Shown piece after piece: positions 20,457-28,572 of a stretch of 64,000 nucleotides of DNA (the first letter of the stretch is position 1; each line of letters begins with the position of its first letter). Under the pieces are notes generated by a model, which was not told the DNA's origin, made no database searches, and was given only the letters and a program-made list of their open reading frames with translations. A program made the translations under genes and the position numbers. Source of the DNA: Miltoncostaea sp050250915 (lineage in GTDB: Bacteria > Actinomycetota > Thermoleophilia > Miltoncostaeales > Miltoncostaeaceae); assembly GCA_050250915.1 (NCBI GenBank), contig JBFWNT010000017.1:7757-71756 (forward strand), read 5' to 3'.

Positions 20457-21029
20457 GGGCGCCCCCGCGGGCAGGCCGAGCTCGGCGGAGATGGGCTGGA
20501 GGGCGGCGACCACGTTCGCGATGTGCGCGTCCAGCTCCAGGCCGATGAGCTCCGCGCCGGCGTACACCTCGTCGCGGTGCACCCCCGCGGCGAACGACGG
20601 CTGCTTCAGCTTCTTCCGCACCGACTTGGGGGTGAGCCCCTCCAGGCCCTGGGGCCGCACGAGCCCGCAGGCGTGGATGAAGCCGGAGAGCTCGTCGCAG
20701 GCGAACAGCGTCTTCTCGAGCGGGGTGTCGCGCGACAGCCCCAGGTGCTCGGCGTGCGACAGGACCGCCCGGATCAGCTCCTCCGGGTAGCCCTCCTCGC
20801 GGAGGATCGGCGCGCCGTCCTGGGGGTGCCGGTCCAGCGTCGGGTGCATCTCGTAGTCGAAGTCGTGGAGCAGCGCGGTGCAGCCCCAGAACTCCTCGTC
20901 GGCGCCGTCGAGCCGCGCGTAGTACCGCACCGACGCCTCCACCGCCATCGCGTGCCGCAGCAGCGACTCGCCCGTGGTGTACCGCGTCAGGGTGGCCCAG
21001 GCGCGCTCGCGGGTGACCGGCTCGCTCAC
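20445..21029 (-). CDS. HD-domain hydrolase-like protein
   Basis: 194 residues. The HD-type metal site is visible as H26 in LLRHAMAVE, HD in ALLHDFDYEMHP (about 54-65) and a later SHAEHLG (about 91-97), resembling the HDIG-type phosphohydrolase group. GTG start at 21029 lies 5 bases after the YcaQ-type gene, so both are in one operon. Substrate unknown. Confidence 0.8.
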   Translation of the reverse strand: MSEPVTRERAWATLTRYTTGESLLRHAMAVEASVRYYARLDGADEEFWGCTALLHDFDYEMHPTLDRHPQDGAPILREEGYPEELIRAVLSHAEHLGLSRDTPLEKTLFACDELSGFIHACGLVRPQGLEGLTPKSVRKKLKQPSFAAGVHRDEVYAGAELIGLELDAHIANVVAALQPISAELGLPAGAPSAD

Positions 21030-21034
21030 GCGCG

Positions 21035-22258
21035 TCAGCCTACCGTCGCCGCCGCGGACGCCGCCGCCAGTAGGGGCGCCAGGTCGCCGCGGGGCGCCAC
21101 CCGCACCGATCCCAGGCGCAGCCAGCCGGCCATCAGGGCGAGCTCCGCGGCCAGCGCCTCGGCGGTCGCGCCGGTCGCCTCCCCCGGCTCGGCGTGGGCG
21201 GCCTGCACCAGCAGCGCGCCCGCGGCGCGGTCGGCCTTCAGGTCCACGCGCGCCACCAGGCGGTCGCCCAGGAGGAACGGCAGCACGTAGTAGCCGTGCT
21301 CCCGCCTGTGCGCCGGCGTGTAGATCGCGAGCCGGTAGCGGAAGCCGAACAGCCGCTCCGTCCGCGGCCGGAACCAGATGAGCGAGTCGAACGGCGACAG
21401 CAGCGTCCGGGCCCGCGCCGCCCGCGGGACCGCCGCGTCCGGGTGCATGAACGCCGGGCGGTCCCAACCCTCCACCGTCACCTCGCGCAGCAGCCCCTCC
21501 CCGGCGAGCTGGGCCACCACCGGGCGCGCCCGCGGCACGTTGAGGCGGTGGTAGTCGCACAGGTCCTGGAGGGTCGCGACGCCCAACGACCGGGCCGCCA
21601 TGAGCAGCAGCTCGCGCTTCGCCTCGTCCTCGTCGGGGGCGGGCAGCGCGAGCACCTGCGCCGGCACGACCCGCTCGGTCAGGTCGTAGACGCGCGCGAA
21701 GTCCGACGGCCGCCGCCGCGCCGTGAGGGCCCCGCTCCAGAACAGGTACTCGAGCGCCCGCTTGCCCTGGCTCCAGCCCCACATCGACGACGACCGCCGC
21801 CCCGGCTCCGGCAGGTCGCCCACCGTCAGCGGCCCGCGCTCGGTCACGAACGCCAGCACCTCGTCCACCAGCCCGGGCGCCTCGCGGCCGATCGCGTAGA
21901 CGCCCTTCCACACACCGTCGGGGCTGCGCATCCGCCAGCGCATCAACGGCCAGGTGGCGATCGGCAGCAGCGACGCCTCGTGGCACCAGTACTCGATCAG
22001 CTCAACGTCGGCGGCCATCCGCGGCAGCAGGTCGCGCGGGTGCGGACCCAGGCGCGCGAACAGCGGCAGCTCCTGCGAGCGCACCAGCACGTTGACCGAG
22101 TCGATCTGGATCAGGCCGACCCGGTCGAGCACCCGCCGCGCGTGCCGGCGGTCCACCCGCCCGCCGGGGCGGGGGCCCGCGAGCCCCTGCGCCCACAATG
22201 CGATCCGTCGCGCCTGCGCCGCCGACAGGTCGGCGCCGCTCCGTGTCCGCCTCGCCAC
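21035..22258 (-). CDS. YcaQ/AlkX-type winged-helix DNA glycosylase (HTH_42)
   Basis: 407 residues, the usual length of YcaQ-like proteins that unhook interstrand crosslinks or remove bulky N7-alkyl bases. An N-terminal winged helix (about 12-50) leads to the catalytic QxD motif in LIQIDSVNVL (about 51-60), then SQELPLFARLG and later EYWCHEASLLP, GPLTVGDL and the C-terminal SPFDSLIWFRPRTERLFGFRYR (landmark about 287-308). It follows the DHFR-like gene by 21 bases and precedes the HD gene by 5. Confidence 0.85.
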   Translation of the reverse strand: MARRTRSGADLSAAQARRIALWAQGLAGPRPGGRVDRRHARRVLDRVGLIQIDSVNVLVRSQELPLFARLGPHPRDLLPRMAADVELIEYWCHEASLLPIATWPLMRWRMRSPDGVWKGVYAIGREAPGLVDEVLAFVTERGPLTVGDLPEPGRRSSSMWGWSQGKRALEYLFWSGALTARRRPSDFARVYDLTERVVPAQVLALPAPDEDEAKRELLLMAARSLGVATLQDLCDYHRLNVPRARPVVAQLAGEGLLREVTVEGWDRPAFMHPDAAVPRAARARTLLSPFDSLIWFRPRTERLFGFRYRLAIYTPAHRREHGYYVLPFLLGDRLVARVDLKADRAAGALLVQAAHAEPGEATGATAEALAAELALMAGWLRLGSVRVAPRGDLAPLLAAASAAATVG

Positions 22259-22279
22259 GGGGCGGATCCTGTCAGGCGG

Positions 22280-22900
22280 TCACGCCTCGTCGTCCAGCAG
22301 GAACGAGCCGGTGCGGGGCTCGCCCGCCAGGGTGTACGTCGCGCGGATCACGCCACTCGGGAACACCTCGGCGTCCTGGAGCTCCAGGCCCGCGGGCCGC
22401 GTCCCCGCGCCGAACAGCCGCTTGCCCTCCCCCAGCACCACGGGGAACGTCCAGATGTGGAGGGCGTCCACCAGGCCCTCCGCCAGCAGGGACTGGAGCA
22501 GGTCGGAGCTCCCGATGACCAGCAGGTCGCCGTCGGCCTCGTCGGCCGCGCGGCGGAGCGCCGCGGTGTCGGACACGACGGTCGTCGGCGACCAGTCGCC
22601 CGAGGTGCGCGTGCGCGACACCAGGTACTTGGGGGCCCCGTTCAGCTTCGCCGCCAGGGGGTTCCCCTCGTCGGGCACCCGCGGCCAGTGCGACCCCAGC
22701 AGGCCGTAGCTGCGCGACCCCAGCACGAAGCCGTCCGCCTCCAGGTGCACCCGGCCGACCGCCGCGCCCCCCTCCTCGTCCATGTGGGGGACGAGCCAGC
22801 CGCCGAACGCGAAGCCCGCGTCCACGTCCTCGCCCGGCCCGCCCGGCGCCTGCATCACGCCGTCCAGCGACACGAACGTCGTCACGGTGAGCCTGCCCAT
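22280..22900 (-). CDS. Dihydrofolate-reductase-like (RibD C-terminal domain) protein
   Basis: 206 residues. The start TVTTFVSLDGVMQAPGGPGED is the signature of YyaP/RibD-C-type proteins of the DHFR fold (MGRLTVTTFVSLDGV, about 1-15). VLGSRSYGLLGSHWP and the NADPH-site-like LLVIGSSDLLQSLL (about 125-138) follow, then DALHIWTFPVVLGEGKRLF. These proteins are often annotated as dihydrofolate reductase but their substrate is generally unknown. ATG at 22900 has a GGAGGAGG site; an extended frame to 22984 looks non-coding. Confidence 0.87.
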   Translation of the reverse strand: MGRLTVTTFVSLDGVMQAPGGPGEDVDAGFAFGGWLVPHMDEEGGAAVGRVHLEADGFVLGSRSYGLLGSHWPRVPDEGNPLAAKLNGAPKYLVSRTRTSGDWSPTTVVSDTAALRRAADEADGDLLVIGSSDLLQSLLAEGLVDALHIWTFPVVLGEGKRLFGAGTRPAGLELQDAEVFPSGVIRATYTLAGEPRTGSFLLDDEA

Positions 22901-23035
22901 CACGGTCCTCCTCCGTCGCGCCCCGCCGCCGTCGGCGGGGCCGGTTCCATCCATGCGTCGAACGGACGACCGCGGAATCGACACGGACTCATCGCGACAT
23001 GTCCCGGCGGCCCGCGGGGGTCGCCGGCGGGGGCG

Positions 23036-23506
23036 TCAGTCCGCGGCGTCGTCCTCGTCGACGTACCCGCGGCGGCTCCACCAGATCATCGACTCGCGGA
23101 TGGCCGTGAGCCACTCGTCCAGCGTGCGGCCGGCGGGGAGCACGTCGATGTGCGACTCCTCGTGGCGGTGGATGCGCATCCGCGGCGCCTGGCCGTTGGC
23201 CGGCAGGTCGTCGGGCGACTCCGGCCGGCGCTCGAGGCGCGCGATCTCCCGGAACGCCACCACGCGCTTGCGGGCGAGCAGGAGGCGCTCCATCGGGTTG
23301 GGCTCGAACTCGATCCGGTCGTGGTAGAGCCGCAGCAGCCCGCCCCGGGCGAGCCAGCCGTTGTTGATGCTCACCAGCCCGCGCTTGCGGACGCCGGCCT
23401 CCGGCCCGAGGAACGCGCCGTCGCGCAGGCCCACGAACAACCGGTCCCAGTCGGGGCGGTCGGCGTCCTTGTCGTTCCAGTCCCAGTCCTTCATGCCCAT
23501 CGGCAC
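23036..23506 (-). CDS. Hypothetical protein with a possible PH/GRAM-like core
   Basis: 156 residues, soluble and charged, with a WDWNDKDADRPDWDR N-terminus and a beta-strand-like middle (GLLRLYHDRIEFEPNP, about 57-72; RVVAFREIARLERRP, about 80-94), which resembles how PH/GRAM-type folds read. The C-terminus has an amphipathic helix TLDEWLTAIRESMIWWSRRGY. Three in-frame starts (GTG 23506, ATG 23500, ATG 23494) are possible. No firm family. Confidence 0.6.
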   Translation of the reverse strand: MPMGMKDWDWNDKDADRPDWDRLFVGLRDGAFLGPEAGVRKRGLVSINNGWLARGGLLRLYHDRIEFEPNPMERLLLARKRVVAFREIARLERRPESPDDLPANGQAPRMRIHRHEESHIDVLPAGRTLDEWLTAIRESMIWWSRRGYVDEDDAAD

Positions 23507-23593
23507 CCCCTTTTCCGTACCGCGGCCACCTCCCCCGGCCGCGAATCAAACGGGTCGGGCGAGACCCGGCGTGACCAGTCGCCGGCACCGTGA

Positions 23594-23608
23594 CGTTCCG
23601 ACGGAACG
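23594..23608. promoter_or_regulatory. Perfect 15-base palindrome in an AT-richer gap
   Basis: CGTTCCGACGGAACG is a perfect dyad around a central A, with a further CGTTCCGG half-site a few bases on. It lies in the 267-base gap 23507-23773, between divergent genes, where both promoters must sit. The gap is visibly AT-richer than its left neighbour. Confidence 0.4.
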
Positions 23609-23773
23609 CCCGTCGTTCCGGCTCCCCAGATAGATGACCCCGAGAAATGGGCGGATCGATCTACGAATCGCAACTCCTTCGACGAAACGTGGGGCGCAAC
23701 ACGGAACCTGTCTCGCCGTCAACTAGCCGAGCGCATGGTGCGCATAACGTGAGCATCATCTTAATCTCGACCG

Positions 23774-25975
23774 GTGCCGTCTCCTCGGACATCAGCCGCC
23801 GCGCTTGCCGCGGTGCTCGCGTCAAGCATTTCTGTTGCCACTGCGACGGCGCACCAAGCACCCCGTCCGTCGGCTCCGGCGAAGGCAATCCAAGCTGCCG
23901 CCCGAGAGTGCGCGGCGTTCACGCCGGCCCGTGAACGCCGTCTCCGAGTCCTCGAGGACCGAACGCTGGGGGACGCGCACGCCGCGGAGCATGCGCGTGA
24001 ACGTGCGCAGAGTCGACGGGAGGCCTGTGCACCGGGAGGCGGGCTCCAGCAGACGTTCGTCCGGGAGGTCCGTGCTGCCGCGAGCCGCAAGGCGCAGTCG
24101 GCCGGGCCGCCATCGCAGGTGGGGCAGTGGGGCTCCCCGATCCCAATCCCGGGCATGGTCGCAATCCACTCGACGCTGATGCCCAACGGCAAGGTACTGA
24201 TCTTCTACAACAATCCAGCGTTCGGAGATGAGGAGCGCGGCCGGGCGATGGTATGGGATCCCGCCACCGGGACCGGAGTGCGGAGGGACGCGCCCGCGAA
24301 CATCTGGTGCGCTGGGCAGACGCTCCTCGCCGACGGGCGTGTTCTCGTCGTCGGAGGGAACCTTCAGTACCAGACCGCCCCCGGACAGCCTGGAGGCTCC
24401 TTCAAGGGGCTCAACGAGATCTGGCTGTTCGACCCGTTCACGGAGTCTTGGGCCCGCGGACCGGAGATGCGCCACGGGCGGTGGTACCCGACGGTGACGC
24501 GGCTCGCGGACGGACGTGCGGTGATCTCGGCTGGGTGGGATGAGACGGGAAACGGCGCCGAGGCGAACAACCGCGACATCGAGGTCTACACGCCAGCGGC
24601 CGACGGGCGCGGCCCAGGAACCGTCCAAGTCGTGGACAGCCGTGACATCGACACCTATCCGCACCAGTTCCTCATGCCCGACGGACGTGTGCTGTTCGCA
24701 GGCCCGAGAGACGCTGACACCTTCCTGCTCGACCCCAATGGCTGGCGGGAGACCGACATCGCCGACCTCAACAACAGCGGCCAATTCGGCTACGGCTCTG
24801 GTGTGCTGCTGCCCGGCGGCGCGGATGGGTCGACGAAGGTGATGGTCATCGGCGGCGGTGCCGAGGGCGACCCTGGGAACCTGTCAACCGCCACAACAGA
24901 GTTGTACGACACGTCCCGTCCGGCCGATGGATGGAGACTCAAGGCGCCGTTGCCGCAGTCCCGACGAAACGTGAACACCGTGATCCTTCCCGATGGGACA
25001 TTGCTGAGCGTTGGCGGGAACCAGACGGGTGCCAGTGACGGCTACCGCAAGGAGGCGGCTCTGTATGAACCCGCCGCCGACCGGTGGACCACCATGGCAG
25101 CGCAATCTGAGGGCCGCGGATACCACTCGACAGCTCTCCTGCTGCCGGACGCCCGCGTTCTCTCGGCTGGCGACGACACGGCTGCGGGCGGCGGCTGGGA
25201 AAGTGACGTGGCGGAGATCTTCTCACCGCCGTACCTGTTCCATGGGCCTCGTCCCACGATCGCGGCGGCGCCGACGGCCATCCGCTGGGGCGGTGTTTTC
25301 CGGATTGATACCCCGGACGCCATCTCGCGGGCTGTTCTGGTCGCGCCAGGCGCGACGACGCACGCGAACGACATGAATCAACGCCACATCGAGCTGACAC
25401 TCACGCCGGTCGCCGGCGGCATCCAAGCCATCGCCCCTTCGACTGCCGCAGTCGCTCCACCGGGCCCCTACATGCTCTTCTTGATCTCGCCCGCCGGCGT
25501 GCCGTCGGTTGCGCGGTTCGTTCGTGTCGGCGATCGGGTCGAGACCGGGTCGGGCGAAAGCGCTCCACCCTCGGGGGCGTCGCAGGGTGCGGTTGCAACG
25601 CGCCCGACCGACCTTCCGTCGCAACGGGCCTTGGGGGCACGCCTCTCGAACCCGCGTCTGGTTCGGCGGTCCGGCGGCACGACGTTCGCGGTGACCGTCA
25701 CTGCGAGGCGACCGGCCGCCGCCCGAATCGTCCTGGGGTGGCCCGGGCATGCGAACCGCTTCGTCGCGCACTCGAGCTTCCGCCTCAGGGCCGGAAAGCC
25801 CAATCGGCGCATCCTAGGGCTCGCGCCGCTTCCGCGGGGACGCTCGGTCGAGCTTCGGTTGACCGTGACGCTCACCCATCCGGACGGCCCGAAGGTGGTC
25901 CTGAAGCGGGTTGTGTTGTCGTCGGGCGACCAGACAGCGCTCAGGAAGATCGGCGTCATGCCCCGCCGGCGATAA
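23774..25975 (+). CDS. Exported copper-radical oxidase, galactose-oxidase/GlxA-like
   Basis: 733 residues. A Sec signal (about 1-26) and a charged helical stretch (about 35-110) lead into a seven-bladed kelch propeller with repeated DGRVLVVGG / DGRVLFAG / DARVLSAG strands, then a DUF1929 immunoglobulin-like domain (about 488-585), and an extra beta domain of about 120 residues ending in KVVLKRVVL. All metal/radical residues expected by analogy to galactose oxidase are in place: Cys179 (NIWCAGQ) and Tyr238 (RWYPT) for the thioether cofactor, Tyr450-His451 (GYHST) and His530 (TTHAND). It should oxidise an alcohol with O2, giving aldehyde and H2O2. Start GTG at 23774 has a weak ribosome site. 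Codon use is less GC-biased than outside the segment. Confidence 0.9.
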   Translation: MPSPRTSAAALAAVLASSISVATATAHQAPRPSAPAKAIQAAARECAAFTPARERRLRVLEDRTLGDAHAAEHARERAQSRREACAPGGGLQQTFVREVRAAASRKAQSAGPPSQVGQWGSPIPIPGMVAIHSTLMPNGKVLIFYNNPAFGDEERGRAMVWDPATGTGVRRDAPANIWCAGQTLLADGRVLVVGGNLQYQTAPGQPGGSFKGLNEIWLFDPFTESWARGPEMRHGRWYPTVTRLADGRAVISAGWDETGNGAEANNRDIEVYTPAADGRGPGTVQVVDSRDIDTYPHQFLMPDGRVLFAGPRDADTFLLDPNGWRETDIADLNNSGQFGYGSGVLLPGGADGSTKVMVIGGGAEGDPGNLSTATTELYDTSRPADGWRLKAPLPQSRRNVNTVILPDGTLLSVGGNQTGASDGYRKEAALYEPAADRWTTMAAQSEGRGYHSTALLLPDARVLSAGDDTAAGGGWESDVAEIFSPPYLFHGPRPTIAAAPTAIRWGGVFRIDTPDAISRAVLVAPGATTHANDMNQRHIELTLTPVAGGIQAIAPSTAAVAPPGPYMLFLISPAGVPSVARFVRVGDRVETGSGESAPPSGASQGAVATRPTDLPSQRALGARLSNPRLVRRSGGTTFAVTVTARRPAAARIVLGWPGHANRFVAHSSFRLRAGKPNRRILGLAPLPRGRSVELRLTVTLTHPDGPKVVLKRVVLSSGDQTALRKIGVMPRRR

Positions 25976-25985
25976 ACGCCGGCGG
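25963..25985. terminator. Bidirectional terminator hairpin containing the oxidase stop codon
   Basis: CCGCCGGCG (25963-25971) pairs with CGCCGGCGG (25977-25985) around the loop ATAAA, which contains the TAA stop of the oxidase gene. It lies in the 18-base gap between two convergent genes. Confidence 0.7.
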
Positions 25986-25993
25986 GGGGGGCG

Positions 25994-27085
25994 TCACCGT
26001 CGGCCGACGATGCGGAACGAGGGCGCCGCCCAGAGCAGACGTGGGCCGATACTGGACAGGGCCCGGTTCGCGACGCGTACGGGGCGTCTGCCGCCGGCGC
26101 CACCCCAATAGCCGTGTACGGTTGCCCGGAAGCCCAGTCCTTCGAGCGACCGTGCCAACAGCCTCGGATCCACAGGGCGCTCGACCACCATGCCGGCGGG
26201 TGCGACGGGGACTTCGCCGCGACGGTATGGGCGTGCCGGGCGGATGCCCGTCTCCGCAAACATCCGGCAGACGGCCACGACCTGATCGCGCGTCATCAGC
26301 GCCGTGTTCTCGGCGAAGTCCCTTGCTGCGGACCCGTCGAGTTCCGGCAGGGTCCGACGGACAATGTCGAGTCGTTCCTCGACGTAAGGGAAGTCGATCC
26401 GGTGGCCGTGCACGGTGCGCGGGGCTGGACCGCGTTCATACGCCTCCCAGAGATCCTCGTTTCGCCGACGCAGCAACGGGTTCACCAATGTGTTCGCCTC
26501 AGCGATCACGACCGCGCCGCCGGGACGGACGACTCGGGCGGCTTCGCGGAGGAACGCCGCCACGTCGAGGTACACGCCGACGGCCTCATTGGAGATGAGG
26601 AGGTCGACGCTCGCGTCGTCCACCGGGAGGGCGGCAACGTCTCCCAAGTGAGGAACAAGGCGCCGCCGATAGTCCGGCGGCAGCGCGGCGGCTCCACGCT
26701 TCGCCGTTGCCAGCCGGTCCGCGTCGACATCGATGCCGATTACCTGCGCGGCACCGAGGACCGCGAGAACAAGGAGATTGAAGCCGTCGCCGCAGCCGGC
26801 GTCCACAACCGTTGCGCCGCGGAGATCCGCGGATGCCAAGCGCGCGAGATCGTCATGGTAGCGCAGGCTGGTGGCGGCTCCGTCGAGGTGCTCCGCCCAC
26901 GGACCGTCGTCGCTCGCCAAACTGCGAACCACGTCCGCGAGGTCTCCGGCTCCCATGCGACGAGATATGCCGAGCGCGCCCGCAGCCGCGCTCGCCGCCT
27001 CTTGAACGAAGGGGCCAAGTACGGCCTCCGATGCGCTTCCCGCAGCGCCGAACTCACTGACGCCCGCCAGCACCTCTCCAATCAT
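25994..27085 (-). CDS. Class I SAM-dependent methyltransferase
   Basis: 363 residues. The N-terminal 90 residues are helical and unrecognised. The SAM site VVDAGCGDGFNLLVLAV (about 93-109) is followed by an acidic strand end VIGIDVDADRLATAKRG, then LPVDDASVDLLISNEAVGVYLD and ARVVRPGGAVVIAEAN. A C-terminal domain of about 120 residues may define the substrate. It faces the oxidase gene across a shared terminator and belongs to the lower-GC segment. Confidence 0.85.
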   Translation of the reverse strand: MIGEVLAGVSEFGAAGSASEAVLGPFVQEAASAAAGALGISRRMGAGDLADVVRSLASDDGPWAEHLDGAATSLRYHDDLARLASADLRGATVVDAGCGDGFNLLVLAVLGAAQVIGIDVDADRLATAKRGAAALPPDYRRRLVPHLGDVAALPVDDASVDLLISNEAVGVYLDVAAFLREAARVVRPGGAVVIAEANTLVNPLLRRRNEDLWEAYERGPAPRTVHGHRIDFPYVEERLDIVRRTLPELDGSAARDFAENTALMTRDQVVAVCRMFAETGIRPARPYRRGEVPVAPAGMVVERPVDPRLLARSLEGLGFRATVHGYWGGAGGRRPVRVANRALSSIGPRLLWAAPSFRIVGRR

Positions 27086-27136
27086 GGACGGCAGCGTACT
27101 GATCGGCCACTCAGCGCGCCACTCGCGCTTGGGGCA

Positions 27137-28531
27137 TCAGATCCGTAGGGGCACTGAACTTCTCCGCTCGTTGGTCTGAGCGTCCGTCGCAATCACCTGC
27201 AATCGAAGACGGCGCTGCGGCACCTTGGCGAGTCGGCGGGCAACGCGCCCCTGGATGCGGAGGAGCAGACGATGCGCGGTACGCGGTCGCAGCCGAGCCA
27301 CCGAGGCGATCGCGCCGCGGCTGTCTGCCGGTATACCGAGACGGGCCGCTGCGGGGCGATCTGGGATCAGGGATGCGCGCACAGAGCACGGTGAGGAGCA
27401 CCGTACGGCCACAGGTATGGCCGCACGCTGGTGCGCATCGATGCGCGCTCTGGCGACGGCGGCCGCGCGCGGAGCAACGGCGAGGGACACGCGAGGCGGG
27501 GTGGTGTCAATGGCGAACTCTCGAAGCGAGCCACCCACGCGAACGCCGGGTTGGGAGGGCACGAAGCCAACCCGGTCGCGCCGATTCTGAGTGAACCACA
27601 CGCCGGATGACGTCGAGACGATGCCGTGGGGGCTCGACCGGCGGGCTGGCAGGCCGATCTCGCTATAGGCGCCGGCCACCGTGAGTCTGCCCACGCGACC
27701 GCTCCCCGGCCGGGTGATCCAGAGCGACCCGTCTGCCGAGCGCGTGACTCCGTACCCACCGCTCGCAGGACCGGGCAGGGCGATCTCGGTGATCTCACCC
27801 AGCAGCGTCACACGACCGATGCGAGAGGCGGTGGTCTCGGTGAACCACATCGCACCGTCGGGTCCGGCGACGATGCCGCCGGGGTTTCCTCCGTTCGCGA
27901 GTCGGAACTCATCGACCTGGCCTCCTGTTGTGATGCGGGCGATGATGTTCCGGCTCCTGAGCGTCACCCACATGCTCCCGTCCGGGCCTGCGGCGATGTC
28001 CTCCGGTGTGCTTCCGGCCACGAGCGGGATGGTCGTCACCTGGCCGGTGGTCGTGACGGCAACCACGTGGTCTCCGTCCTTGTCCACCATCCAGAGGCGA
28101 CCGTCAGGGCCCGCGGCGATGCCACGGTAGTTGCCGAACGGCACAGGGAACTCGCTGACAACACCGGACCGCGTGACCCGACCGATCCGATCGCCGTACT
28201 CCGAGAACCAGAGTGCTCCGTCTGGGCCAGTCGTGATGTCCGCGGGTCCCCGGCTCGGACCCGGAACCCGGCGTATCGCTCCTGACGGCGAGACCCGTCC
28301 GATGCGACGCGTCCCGAACTCCGTATACCAGATGGCTCCGTCCGGCCCGATGGTGATCCCGTCGGAGAGCGCGCGGGCCGTGATCGGCTCGCTTCGGGCC
28401 CCCAGTGCTGGTCCCGCGAGCGCTGCGGCGACGGTGCCCGCGACCCACGCCGCCAACAAGGGGCGCGTCGCTCCAAGGCCTTGCCGTCCGCCGACCGCGG
28501 ACGGTACGAGCGATGCATCCGCTGGCTGCAC
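27137..28531 (-). CDS. Exported Vgb-like (virginiamycin B lyase family) beta-propeller
   Basis: 464 residues from a GTG. A signal sequence ends near LAGPALGA (about residue 40). Seven propeller repeats of the form GITIGPDGAIWYTEFGTRRIGRV follow (landmarks IGPDGAIWYTE, TGPDGALWFSE, AGPDGRLWMVD, AGPDGSMWVTL, AGPDGAMWFTE, SADGSLWITR, STSSGVWFTQ), spaced by about 42 residues. PHGI in the last blade resembles the lyase's catalytic-histidine region. A basic beta-rich tail of about 120 residues is extra. Many environmental members are not antibiotic lyases, so the activity is open. Confidence 0.82.
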   Translation of the reverse strand: MQPADASLVPSAVGGRQGLGATRPLLAAWVAGTVAAALAGPALGARSEPITARALSDGITIGPDGAIWYTEFGTRRIGRVSPSGAIRRVPGPSRGPADITTGPDGALWFSEYGDRIGRVTRSGVVSEFPVPFGNYRGIAAGPDGRLWMVDKDGDHVVAVTTTGQVTTIPLVAGSTPEDIAAGPDGSMWVTLRSRNIIARITTGGQVDEFRLANGGNPGGIVAGPDGAMWFTETTASRIGRVTLLGEITEIALPGPASGGYGVTRSADGSLWITRPGSGRVGRLTVAGAYSEIGLPARRSSPHGIVSTSSGVWFTQNRRDRVGFVPSQPGVRVGGSLREFAIDTTPPRVSLAVAPRAAAVARARIDAHQRAAIPVAVRCSSPCSVRASLIPDRPAAARLGIPADSRGAIASVARLRPRTAHRLLLRIQGRVARRLAKVPQRRLRLQVIATDAQTNERRSSVPLRI

Positions 28532-28572
28532 GCGATGAACCGTAGCGGGCGTGGCGGGCCGCGGTGAAGACG

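Noticed and set aside
27137..28531. Calling the Vgb-like gene a streptogramin-resistance lyase
   Set aside because: Family resemblance is clear, but most environmental relatives lack proven activity and only part of the catalytic context is visible.
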